From Neurospora tetraspora (taxonomy: Eukaryota; Ascomycota; Sordariomycetes; Sordariales; Sordariaceae), in contig NW_026944383.1 in NCBI RefSeq assembly GCF_033439725.1, positions 3,968,001 through 4,032,000 on the forward strand: a DNA stretch of 64,000 nucleotides, written 5' to 3'. The notes under the pieces are model-generated. The model was not told the origin of the DNA. It saw only the letters and a list, made by a program, of their open reading frames with translations, and did not search any database. This document shows positions 33,094-44,725 of this stretch, piece by piece; within the stretch, counting starts at the first letter, position 1, and each line of letters begins with the position of its first letter. The position numbers and the translations under genes are program-made.

Positions 33094-36000
33094 ACGAGCT
33101 GAACATCAGCAAAACAACAATGCTTATCCGAAGCGATCTGGTTTCTCTTTCAGCCGCGGCGGCACTCTCCATTGAGTGGTTAGGACGAACCAAAAACGAT
33201 GAATGACGGCGACATATAACAACTATACCATATTCACACGAAACACAATGGCACAGAAGCGACCTCCTTGCTGCTGCGATCTTGACAGGAAACGAATCCC
33301 ATTCAACGATCTGTCTCATCTACCCAAGAACACAATAACTATTTAAGGAGATGTGGTGGTGCCGGTAGTAGGCATCTCTGAGCTCGCTGGGGTGGGTTGT
33401 TTCGTGCATAATAACAGAAGGGAAGGATATCAAGGGATGGGCGGGGTGGGCGCGTTTGGGGAACTGGGCACTGGCGGAAAACATCAACCAAAAAGGAAAC
33501 CGCGCATGAAAGGGTTAGAGAAAATGACGAAACCCATGCAAACCTTTTATGTCTCCTGGGGCGCATAAGATATCCGCCAGCGGTTTTCACAGTTTAAGGG
33601 GATGATGAATTTGGTGGGGAAATGGTTACCGTTTTTTTTTTCTGTTTGTTTAAACTATGTACTTGGCTTGTACGATGACAATCGATTTCCTCTTTTTTCT
33701 GGGAAAATTTAAGGGATAGAGGACGAGTCTTCTCGCTACAAATCAGGCTTGTGTCTTCCATCCGTTCTCTGTGAGTGTCTTCTTCCTTCGTGGTCGGATG
33801 AATTTTCGTCTCAATCTGGATCATAGTCCCAAGGGGACATGAACAGAGACTCTTCCTGGTCTCTTTACCCACACCCTGGGTTTCCCACAACTTCACGATG
33901 ACGCTACTTGTTTGAGTGATACACACCTTGCGTGTGTCTTGTCAACCGATTTCTCGAAAACGAAGATCTGACGCCTCATCGTCCATCTCAGACTACGCCG
34001 AGGTCTCCTCACCTATACAGCTAACTTCTATCTACCTGCTTGTGGGTGTATGTTGATTGTCCACTTTCTGCGATTGTGACAGATCCTAAGCCACAATTAC
34101 CCAAAAAGCGCTGTTCGGTTTCAAGGTGATATCCGTGCTGGTGTATGTACTCCGTCCGGACTTGCCTTTGGTCCTCTGAGGGGCAATTTTGATCGTTCAG
34201 GTTCGTGTAGAAGAACGTGTGTTTTTAGCTTTCTGCCCAGCATGATGTCTCTCAATATGGGAAAGGACTGGCGGGGAGCGATGTTGCTTTAGGAGATATG
34301 TGTTGAAGGTTGAATGCTCCGTCGACTCTTGATGTTATAAGTGGTAGCTTACCTACTTTCATCGTTGCCGACTGTGTATGTCACTATTTAGGTAGGTAGT
34401 ATGAAAGGGAAACGAGGAAAAGTAGGCAGTGAAGTTCACAGAGTGACACTTTATTCGTTAAACCTCGCCCAACCAACTATACACAGTCACTTCTACTATA
34501 TAGAAACACCGGCAGATCTAAACGGGTGCTCGCTCAAAAATCAGCTGACTTTTCCAGAAGAATAACGACGGATAGTATAGGATTAGACGATAAGACGGTA
34601 TCAGATGCAGCAGCCTTGTTGTTAAAGCGCTGATGCTGTGTCACGTCGAGGTTTTTCCCCCTCCCATATACATGCATGCCTCTCTGACGCAGTCGTGTAA
34701 GTTGAGGCATTGAACGGCACAAGTAGACGAGCGGTTGGTTGGTGGTTTGTACCAGTTGTTGCCCTCAGTCATAGTTGCTAAGAGGGTTAATACGAGAGAG
34801 ACAGTGGCTTGTAAGACCTGTTCATGTTTCTCTACTCAACTGCCTTATGTATTGTGCTCTGAGCCAAGTTGTAAGAAAACATCGGCCTCGAAACATCGAG
34901 CACAGTCATAACTCGAGGAAAATATGTACTACACCACACCATAGCAGACGTGTAATGAGACTTGATAGATAGGTTGAATCGAAGACATTGTAACGAACTC
35001 TTTAAATCAGTAAACCTGCATACATATACAGAGGTATAACAGTTGATAGAGCCGGAATATTTCTAGAACTTCATGTTGTCCCATGCTCCCATGGTCGCAC
35101 ATCCACGCAAAACAGCACCGGCAGCGCTAATGCGAGTAAGCCATGCGCATCACATCCCACTTGGTAGGTTCCACGAACGATCAACTGCGGACTTTATGTG
35201 GTGTAAATACGCCCATTCAGCGGGCAAGACCTGGGTGTCTGGGTGTAGATACTGCGCGCAGTGGGTATTTATCAGATTATGCTCGCTGTGAAAACGGCTT
35301 ATGCCTTCCCCATGGCCAACCGGCCAAGAACCCCCCCTCCCCGCTTGTGCCTTGCTTTGGCTGGTATCGTTCCCGCGATGGCGGCCCTGCATCGCGGGCG
35401 ATCCAGCTGTTTCCGTGTCCCTGAGTGGTGGATGATCCCAAAGCCATGTGTATGCACTTCGTCATCTTCGTCTTGGAGGAGGACTGGGAGGGAAAGTATA
35501 GGCGGCAAGTACATGTGTCGTGACAAATTCCTAAAGAGCTGCAACCAACCGTATGGATATCTTTGACGAGTCTGCTCTGGTCTTGGATGTGACTGCAATA
35601 TCGACAACCATTATGGCAAGGGACGGCGAACGTTATAGGGTAATCGGTTAGCAGCGTGGCGTCCATGAGCATAATGACGGCCCTGATATAGTTTACCATC
35701 CATCATCCTCATCCTGAGCCATCCCCAACATGCCGCATAAGTTTCGGTTGGTGCTCCCTTAGCTGCTTGGTAGCGGGGTTGTCCGCCAGCCATTCGAGTT
35801 CTGATCACCAGCAACGTGGTCCCATGGGAACACAGGTGCCTCTTTTTGCGTGAAATTGAATGGACGCCTAGAACCGAGGAACCCATCCGGCCGGTGCTGC
35901 CGTTTCGATGTGGTTGCTATGACCCTATATTGCAACCACACCTTTTGTAGAGGTAACGTCTGCTGCTATGGGAAAAGTGGTCTGGGGAGTCTCCTACCCA

Positions 36001-38001
36001 ATTGTTTTAACCGCGATGGTGTGAAGAGTGGGAGAGCCGCCGGCCGCCGCGAAGCTCAGACGGTAGACCATAGCTTCATAGCCAGCTCTGCGATTTTTCA
36101 TTATTGTGGCCATCACCAGCCGTCCTCGTTTGGAGATTCACTCACTTGATGAAGGAGGATCCCGACTGACGTGATGACGAGCGTTTTTCGGTTGAGGTCG
36201 GCAAGTGGAGAATATCGAAGTGTTAAACGTCCGGGGATAGTCGAATCCTCCACTGCTCCCCCCATTGGTGCCGTTTCGCCGTTGTGGCCCCTAGAGACAC
36301 TTTACCCAACGGGGCAGGTAAGGTTGCATATCAAGTCCGAATACCCAACATTTGAGAAACAAGAGCCAGAAGACGAATACGTAGACGTACATGTATGGCA
36401 CGCGCCCTCGTAACCTCCCCCATCACGCGAGACTTGCTGTCGTGGTCGCCGAGTTCTCGGCCAGAAAAGAACCGAGTAAATGACAGATTCTCTTTATGAA
36501 TACTCTTGTACTTGATGCTCTGAGAGTTCTCATGAAGCCAAGCTGATCACAAGGTCAAGTACTGTAGGCTGTGCTGAACTCGGATCCGATCGGCCATGTT
36601 GGAGAAAGGGGGAGAGAATTGAGTGCCAAGATCAACAGGCGGTACCTGATCATTGTTCAACGTCATTTTGCCGGGCTGTAGCAAGACCGATCATTGCTTG
36701 AGAAGCGAGTGGGGGGAAGAGGCAGTGAGCGGGCAGTGACAAGTGGTGAAGTGGACTCTGAAGTGCCCGCCAGAGCGCCTGTCCGCTGTGTGAGAAGCCA
36801 ACCCGCGTGGATACCCTGCAGCGCAATCCGGGCCCCCGGCTTTCCACTTCCACTTCGACTCCGGAAATCCACCTCTCAATGACTTGTTCCAGTCCCCCAG
36901 TCTCGCCAGTCTCGCACCACTAAAAACAGAGGGAATGCCACCATTCCTCCCCATTCCACAAGACTCGCGCACTGTTCACCAAGCAGAAGGCAGAACCGAC
37001 GCGAGAATGCTGGAAGTTGCAACGGCCACTGCGAGCCGGCTACAACAAGATCAGTGAAGAGATGCCGAGATAACCAAGAAGTACCACTTGGCCAGCCTCA
37101 GAGTCAGGGCACCACGGCACCTGCTGCACCACCAGTCAGCCCATCACCATCCCGCAAAGCGAGTTTCTCTTCCCGTCTCCCGTCCCCAGATCCGAGTCTG
37201 GTTGATATCTCTCCACTATACAGTATACGCTACAAATCGCGGCAAGCCAATTCCCATCCTGCGGTCCTCAACTCTACTCTATACCTTGGCAACAAATCAT
37301 AGCTCTATAGAGCCCATCGTTCACGGGCTTGTTCTCGATACTTGACTAGCTCGGCTACCAAGTTGTCCAAGGAAGGCTACCTACTCGGCCTGCTTGCTTA
37401 CAGCGTGCATGCCGGCTCCTGGACCCCTTATTAAACTTCCGCTGCATGTCTAGAAGTATCCCCCGTCCCGCCGTCCGTCATCCGTCCAACCTCGAAGACG
37501 TCCGCTCCACTCCCATTCTCCGTCTCTGCCGTATCTCCAGTCGTCGCCCTATCTGTCTTCCACTGCTTCGACGGGATATTGGCCTCAATCCTGCGATCCA
37601 AAGTCGTAAACCGTATCTTGCAACAAGCCCAACGAGTTGTTAGACAGGATCCTGATCCGAAGCGCACTCAACAACTCCTTCGCCTGACTGGCCACTGCCA
37701 GCTGGTAGCTGCATACGCATCGCAGCATCGCATTGAGCGACAACGAGCCGGCCCCCAAGACGATTCTCCCATTGCGCCCCGGCCGCCCGTGCCTCCGCAC
37801 TCTCTTCAATCTCGAAGCGACCTTTGCTATTCTCTTCCTCGGACATACCACTGCAGTTCGGTCTTTTGCGAATGGTTACAGATACAGCGCTACTTGCTGT
37901 CGTCGCCCGTCCGAGCTTATGCTGCGCAGCTGTAGCCAACACTTTGCCTCGGCCTCAAACTACCTACTCGCTCCTCCAGTTTACCTTCTACCCATAGCAT
38001 T
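33094..38001. other. Longest gene-free stretch, creB upstream region
   Basis: A 4.9-kb gap between two plus-strand genes. Open frames of 100-140 codons occur (for example 35277-35699 minus) without similarity, consistent splice sites or family motifs. From about 37050 onward the sequence is rich in CCA/TCC steps and CGAAG-type words, suggesting a long 5' leader for the deubiquitinase gene. No tRNA, 5S rRNA or snRNA was recognised. Confidence 0.4.
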
Positions 38002-40836
38002 ATGGCAGGGTTCTTCAACAAACTGAAAGGCGCAGGTGCAGTATGTCTGACGACTCCTTTCAACTTTTGTCCTCCCAATGGACGGGTGTTGACATGATCT
38101 TTGGGATCGCTAACACTGTCCTGCAGGGAAGCTCCAAAACCGACAACAATGCCTCCTCCAAAAACAAAAAGGACGAGCCGGCGGTGGAATTGACTCCCCT
38201 TGAGAGGATACTGCAGAACGCTGGGCCTCTTCGGGAAGATGGAAGCGACAAGTACTTTGGCTTGGAAAATGTAGGACCGCATTCTGGGACCCTGCTGTGT
38301 GGATGATGTCGCTAACACAAATGACTTTCGCAGTTTGGCAACACATGGTATGCGCAACCCGGCCGATGACAGTAAAAGACGATGCTAACCCTAGGAAAAC
38401 AGCTATTGCAACTCGATCCTTCAAGCGCTATACTACTCAGAACCTTTCCGAGAGAATGTCGTTAACTACCCGCCTTTGGATAACACATCAGAAGGCAAGA
38501 CGAGCAAGGTCAAAGTCTCGATACGGCCCCCGGTACAGGTCAACGGAAATGCGGCGGCGCCCGGCAAGCAATTTCCCAAACCGCGGCAAGGGTTTACTCC
38601 TGGACCGATACCGATGCCAATAACGCAACCCATACGACCCGAAGACAGGCCTGAAGCCCCAGAATACAAGAAAAAGCAGGCCATGATCAAAGGACCCGTG
38701 TTGGAGTTGGCACAGGAAAACCCAGATGCGTACGGCATGGAGGAATGCACCTTTACTGGGCTCAAGGATATCTTTACTGCTCTTATTCAGAGCAACTCCA
38801 GGACCGGCGTCATCAGCCCACAGCGCTTTCTGGATATTTTCAAGCGCGATAACGAGATGTTCCGCAATTCTATGCACCAAGACGCACACGAATTCTACGG
38901 CCTTGTTTTAAACGATGTTATATCAAATGTGGAGGCATACGCTAGGCGGATGCAGGAGAGCGGGAAGGAGAACGGAACGATACAGTCTCCATTGAACCAA
39001 CTATCATCATCCCCAAGCCTCATGAGGAGCATGATGGCATCTAATTTCAGGATGCCGGAGACAAGCTGGGTCCACGACATATTCGAAGGCGTCCTAGTTT
39101 CCGAAACCAGGTGCTTGACTTGCGAGACAGCATCACAACGAGACGAGACGTTTTTGGATCTCTCGATCGATCTGGAAGAGCATTCATCGGTAACGTCATG
39201 CCTACGGAAATTCTCCGCAGAGGAGATGCTTTGCGAGAGAAACAAGTTTCACTGCGATCATTGTGGCGGCTTGCAAGAGGCCGAGAAGAGGATGAAGATT
39301 AAGAAGCTACCGAAGGTTCTGGCGTTACATCTGAAGAGGTTCAAGTATACCGAGGACTACAGCCGACTCCAAAAGCTCTTTCATCGAGTCGCCTATCCAT
39401 ATTATCTTCGCATGTTCAACACGACGGATGATGCCGAAGACCCGGACAGGATTTACGAATTATACGCAGTTATTGTTCATATTGGAGGTAATGCCTACCA
39501 CGGACACTACGTATCAATCATCAAGACCAAGGACCGAGGCTGGCTTTTGTTCGATGATGAGATGGTTGAGCCCGTAGACAAGAATTTTGTGGCCAATTTC
39601 TTCGGCGACAAGCCAGGCATGGCTTGCGCCTACGTACTATTTTACCAGGAAGTCACCTTCGAGAAGATGAGGGAAGAGTTGGATGCCGAAGGACTGGAAG
39701 AGATGAGGTTAGCCACTCAAGCAGCCGACCTGGCAGCCGGTGTGGAACAGGTGAACGGGACCGAAAAGAACCCCTTGACGAAAATCAACAGTCAGCCGAC
39801 AGTACCAGTCGAGGACCTTGACCCATCGGTAAGCCTTGCTCACGCCCAAACAGCTCCAGGCGGAATTGCCAGTATCTTACAATCTTCGACGCCGACCCAG
39901 GCCCCCGGACCCGAGCCTTTCTCTCATCCACTAGCTGCTGCACCTCCTCCGGCCCCTGCCGTCATGACGAAGGCGGACGAGGCAGCCACGGTGCCACCGA
40001 AATCCAAGGAAGAACTTGCCAAGGAGAAGAAGGAACAGAAAGCCCAAGAGAAAGCACAGGAAAAGGCTCGAAAAACCGCCGAGAAAGAGGCAGCAAGGCT
40101 CGCAGAAAAGGAGCGTCTCGAAAAGCTCGCAAAGAAGCGCGAAGCACAGCAGAAAGAGCAGGAGCAGTTAGCAAAGGTCATGCGCGAGAGCAAACAGCTG
40201 GCCGCCGAGGAAGAGAAGAGGCGCAAGAAGGAGGCGGCAGCTGCTGAAGCAGGCCCTAAGAGTGTCCCCAGCAGTCCCAGGCTGTTCAACCGCGCCGGTC
40301 TGGGTAGCAAGTCTCTCTCACGCAAGAGCTTTTCTTTTCTGGGAAAGACCGGCGGCGGTGGTGGCAGCGACAAGTCCGAGAAGAGCAGCGATAAGGATAA
40401 GAGTGACAGGGCAGGAAGCAGCAGCACCGAGCAGAGGAGCAACGGCAGCATGACCAGCAGCGGCGTGGCTGAGAGCAACGCCAGTAGCCGCGCGACTACT
40501 GGTGATGGCTATGGCGGCGGCCACAACTTCGGCGGGTTCTCGCCCTCGTCGCCGTTATCGCCCACATCACGAGGACCGACCTCGTCACCGTTATCGCCCA
40601 CGTCACGAGGACCGAACGGCATCCATCCCCATAATCACTACCTGCCGAGCTCGCCGATGAGATCCATGACCACGACAGAGGGTATCAAGAGAGACGTGAG
40701 AGCGTCTAGGTCGGCTTCGACGTCCTCCATACCCGGCCCACCCCCTACGCCCCCGGAGAGGTTCGAGAAGCCACCGCTGCGAGACCGGTTCAGCTTCAGC
40801 ATAGGGAGGAAGAAGAGTTCGCGGTTTCTGTCGTAG
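38002..40836 (+). CDS. creB: CreB-type ubiquitin-specific protease (USP12/46 family)
   Basis: Four exons (38002-38040, 38127-38270, 38334-38347, 38403-40836) encode 876 residues starting [13 protein letters not shown]. The USP domain runs from about 61 to 483. It has the Cys box [21 protein letters not shown] with nucleophile Cys66, [11 protein letters not shown], two CxxC zinc pairs (CLTC, CDHC), [14 protein letters not shown] and the His box [11 protein letters not shown] with base His434, then [10 protein letters not shown]. Residues of about 586-685 form a Lys/Glu/Ala-rich coiled coil, followed by a Ser/Gly/Pro-rich tail with a 12-residue tandem repeat. In Aspergillus, CreB with the WD protein CreC relieves or sustains carbon catabolite repression by removing ubiquitin from targets. 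Exon 3 is a 14-nt micro-exon, and intron 3 lies inside the catalytic Cys codon (TG/C). Confidence 0.94.
40546..40617 (+). repeat. 36-nt tandem duplication in creB
   Basis: Two adjacent 36-nt units, differing at about three bases, encode the repeated peptide [11 protein letters not shown] in the Ser/Pro-rich tail of the deubiquitinase. The unit length is a multiple of three, so frame is kept. The few differences point to a fairly recent duplication. Confidence 0.9.
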
Positions 40837-42250
40837 TGCGATAGGCCTTTTGGATGTCTATCTGGAAATGGTGGTGGCGGTCTCGAGGCGGTGGAGGAGT
40901 GCTCCAATTGTAGTGCTAGAAGTCGATCTAGCGTGGGGAGTAGATGCAGTGTAGAGGGGTGAGGGAGGGATGGACAACATCGTTGTATAGATGCACACTG
41001 CTTGCTTGCTTGCTGATGGAGTTGTGTGTAAAACCTACATTGCATGGTCGAGGTGTGAGAGGAGTTGTTCAAAACCGCCGCGCCCTTATTCGATTCTTTT
41101 CTGGTCGTGGTTGGTGTATATATGCAGGTCTAGGGGAGCGGAAATGAACAAAAGTAGAAAGCAAAGTTACTGAAACGAACAACATGTTCCCTGAACTTCG
41201 TTGTGAGCACTGCACTCCGAGTCAATTAAATACAATCGGCAGCTAGGGACTTGCGGTTGCCGGACGGTTAGAAGCACTGCAAGATACCGTTGACGCCTCA
41301 ACAACCGTAAATCCCCGATTCGGCAGGAACCCTTTCCATGACAGGTACACGGGCGGGACATCTGTTAGAAGCGGTAGTAGAGCGTTCGTTGAATTCTTAC
41401 ATACCTAAGCATGTGCTTCACTAACAGAGGTACATCTGCTCCTTCTGCGAACCTTCGCTCCTTCCTTACTGATTCATCGTCCAGTCCTCTAAGCCTTCAA
41501 GTTCCGTTCAGGAGAGAACATATGCAGGTGGCCGACTGCTATGATAAGAGCCATCCATAGTTCAGTTCTGTCTCAAAGCGGTTGGCTATGCAATGAGATA
41601 CTGTACTGTACTAATCATTTATTCGGTGTGTTGGATATTTTGATGAAGATAAGTCATATATAATAGTACAATATAGTGTCGCTATTCTGCTTCTTGAGTT
41701 AATATAGCGAGCTGGTTTAAATGTTCTGTCAACAAACCACAAAGCTAGTACTGTGCAGTGATGGAATGTCTACCGGTACTTGTAGACCTACATCCATTCA
41801 CAGGACGGAAAGCAGAGTGATTGTACCACTCTGATAGAATGAATTACGCAATCCTGCCTCGCAATTCTGATCATCGGATATCACACAACCGTCTCTCCCG
41901 CCCCTTTCAGAAAGTTTCCAGTCTTCATCACCCATCATACCCCGGCGGTGATATCAAATTACGTTACTTATTTATATATCATGATCTATCCGGTGCATTA
42001 TCATCCTCCTTTCTTTCTGTTCTTGTCAGCCAGCCCACGAGGTACTGTAGTTTCGATCGAACCAAAGGACCTCCCTAAGATATGTATAATTCGACTCCAA
42101 CTGCTCTACAGCCCCTTTCAGTTCCTGACTCTCCCCTCGTTTTCCTCTTCCCCTCTTCTGTCTGGCCTCTCTCCCTATCCCCAAATCTTGTCGACACCCA
42201 GCTTCCCTTTTCTTGGTGTGATGTTCGACTTCAACCAAAAGAAGATTTGC
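40837..42250. other. Intergenic, convergent
   Basis: Convergent 1.4-kb gap between creB and yos1, holding two 3' UTRs. It includes an AT-richer patch around 41580-41720. No gene recognised. Confidence 0.5.
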
Positions 42251-43135
42251 TTAACCAAGCACCAGCTCGTATATTATTATCAGTGTGTTGACGATAATCA
42301 GCGGTACTAAACATGACAAAAGCTTAAGTCAGTAATGGTGTATTTGCTGGGTTGTTAACCATCGTTAGGGTGTAAACGTACCCCTCATCAACATCCGTAC
42401 GCTCGCAATCAGGTTCATAATTTTGGCCTGGACGGAGGCATCTGCGCTTTGGCCGAAGGCTGGGTCGTAGGAGGAAGGGGAGAAGTTAACTGTTGAGAGA
42501 GAGAGAGAGGAGAAGGTTAGCTGGTGATCGGGTCTGCAAGGTTGCTTGCTTGCTTGTGCGCTTGTGCGCTTGCTTGTCTGCTGTTTTGGGTGTGGTTTAT
42601 GGTTGGAGGGGGGAATGAATGGTCGTGGTTGTTCCTCCTTCTCTGTCAGTCCCAGTGTGCCCTGGGGCATCATGAACCGAACAGGTACGGTATGTATGTC
42701 CTCGCCTTGCTCGCCCGCTCACCGGCCCCAATCTGTGTATTTGTCCGTATGTCTGCTGGCTGGCTGGCTGGCGATTTATCCAGTCCAACCCAGTCCAGCC
42801 CAGTCGAACCAAGTCAGAAAGCTTGGAACCGCCTGACCTTCCCCTCCCCTCCCCTCCCCCCCAACCTATCTTCTTCTCATCTCTCCATCCGCGCATCCCA
42901 TCCCATCTCCATCACCAAGCAAACACCACATCCCACCCATCTCCCCTCGACGGAACCCCACCACAGCCCCAGAGCAGAAGAACAGCAGCAGAACAGCAGC
43001 GCGACAAAGCAAGCAAGCAAAGGACGTAGGGGCATAGGGCTACATACTCCTAGCAAGAAACCTATCCTCAGAGAGGATGGCAATAGCGTTGATCAACAGG
43101 CAGGAGACATAGATCAGGTTTCCGAAGATCAACAT
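42251..43135 (-). CDS. yos1: Yos1 / IER3IP1, ER-Golgi transport membrane protein
   Basis: Small gene assembled from three exons in transcription order: 43135-43048, 42489-42382 and 42306-42251. Together they give 83 residues, the family's usual length. Exon 1 reads MLIFGNLIYVSCLLINAIA and then ILSEDRFLAR, the Yos1 N-terminal membrane helix and conserved SEDRFL. Exon 2 gives a polar stretch with DPAFGQSADASVQAK, then LIASVRMLMR. Exon 3 gives VPLIIVNTLIIIYELVLG, the conserved second helix and C-terminus. Phases are 1, 1; donors GTATGT and GTACGT; acceptors AACAG and TTTAG with branch-like CTAAC and CTGAC. Yos1 works with Yip1 and Yif1 in COPII vesicle formation and ER-to-Golgi transport. Intron 1 is long (558 nt) and hides the gene from simple frame scans; long antisense open frames here are spurious. 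Confidence 0.9.
42495..42509. repeat. GA/TC run next to yos1 intron-1 acceptor
   Basis: A run of GA dinucleotides on the plus strand reads as CT repeats on the yos1 strand. It forms the polypyrimidine tract immediately before the AACAG acceptor. Confidence 0.8.
42541..42580. repeat. GCTT/GCGCTT low-complexity repeat
   Basis: Imperfect tandem repeats of GCTT with GCGCTTGT variants inside the long first intron of yos1. No protein is encoded. Confidence 0.75.
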
Positions 43136-44725
43136 TTTGATGGACGGAGTCGCCGGTCAGCTGGCCGGTCGGAAATACTAGCTAGTAGTGTAGTCTTTCG
43201 TCGGCGCGCGCGCGCAATCGGTCGGTCGGTCGGTTTTGGATTATTTCGAAGTGGCAGGGCAATCGGCCGTGTGTCTCGATGGAATGAACTGGAAGCGGGA
43301 CTCGATAAGTGGAAGTCCACTTCAATGGACCTTAATCCGTCGATGGGCGGGCGTAGAGGTATTATCTGCGACCTCCGGCTCTCCTGTTCGTCGTGCGTGG
43401 TCAAAACTGTCGTCGTTGTATTGGTAGTTGTGTGCAGTGAGGTGTCGCAGACGTGCGTTGCCTATGCCGTGCCAGGAGTGATGACCGGACAGGGAGCTTT
43501 GGTTGCAGGCGGGCTCGGCGGGTTGGCGGGCAACACTCAAGCTGTCATGTCACTGTGGAGCAGTCTGTCATGAACTCGAGGGTTTTGGGCAGGCACGGTA
43601 GGCAAGGGGTGGTAACGTACTTTCCTTCGATGGCTGGCCAATCAGAAGAGGGGGTGGGTTGGTGTAAGCCCCTATTCTCGACATAGCCACGAGGCTCACT
43701 CTACCTACGTACTACAAGTATAATGTTATCACACCATCATGTCCTTTTTCAAGTTCAGAAAAGACAATGGTCACGAATGTGCATTATCGACTTGAAAACT
43801 ACCTCTTCTCATTCTCCCTCCCACTAACACTATCATCTCACCTCTCCTATACTACTCAAGTAACAATATCCAAACACTCCTCCTCCTCCTCTTCCATTCC
43901 CAGTTTCCTTCCTCAACACCAACCCTTTATTGACCGATGTGATTAGACCAAAAGAGAGAAGACCGACCCTCCCAAGTCCAATCCAACCAACTGACTACCA
44001 CTGCACCAATAAGAAAGATATATACTACAAGTTAAAGTTTTGAAACACGCAGAGCGCCTGCCATGATTACAGGTTCTCACTCACTTACTTAAACAGACAA
44101 CAGAACAAAACAAAAACAAACTTAACCGGCCATAACGTCCCCATTTGACCTTCCTCCTTTTCCAACTTCGACACTTCACCCAACCTAATCTCATCTCATT
44201 CTTAACGACAATAACAATGCAGGAAGCAGAACAAGTCCAAGACTAAAAGCGATGAACAACGAAAAAAAAAAAAGACGGATGAAGAGGATAATTGGGTATT
44301 TACGCTAGTAATAGAGAGACGAACAACAAAAAGAATAGGTCGAACTGAGCCGTTGGGAACGTAACAAATACTATCCTATCCCAACCTAGCCCGTCCTAAT
44401 CCAAGCCTTCATGAGTACAGTATGAAAGAAAAAGAATACTGATGATAACAGAGAACTTGAAAACAAAGTGCACGTTGCCTGCCTCTGGTGTGTCTACCGT
44501 CCCAGGGAGAGTTAGAAGCGATGCCACCTGACGATATATCCAAGTAGCGATGCGTGATGGTAGTAGTAGGATTGCCAAATTTGGATGAGAAAAACAGTTG
44601 GCTGTGACCAGGGCCGTGCCGTGTTGTGATTATGCTATGTAGGTAGGTTGTAATAGGTAGTCGAGGAGCGTGTTTATTTATTGCTTTCTTCTTATCCAGG
44701 CAGCGAGCGGATGATGCGCGATTGA
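43136..44725. other. Intergenic, yos1 promoter and adenylate cyclase 3' side
   Basis: A 1.6-kb gap between two minus-strand genes. The left part is the yos1 promoter and contains the CG and CGGT repeats at 43203-43235; the right part is the adenylate cyclase 3' UTR, with an A-run near 44259-44271. A 349-codon plus-strand frame crossing from 42524 to 43573 is not believed. Confidence 0.45.
43203..43235. repeat. CG and CGGT microsatellites
   Basis: An alternating CG run (about 43203-43215) followed directly by four copies of a CGGT unit. It lies 70-100 nt upstream of the yos1 start codon. Alternating CG can adopt Z-DNA, but no function is shown. Confidence 0.8.

Noticed and set aside
42524-43573. 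349-codon plus-strand open frame
   Set aside because: Its translation is low-complexity (Leu/Cys, Pro/Ser and Arg runs) with no domain, and it lies antisense to the yos1 exons, which have clear family conservation.
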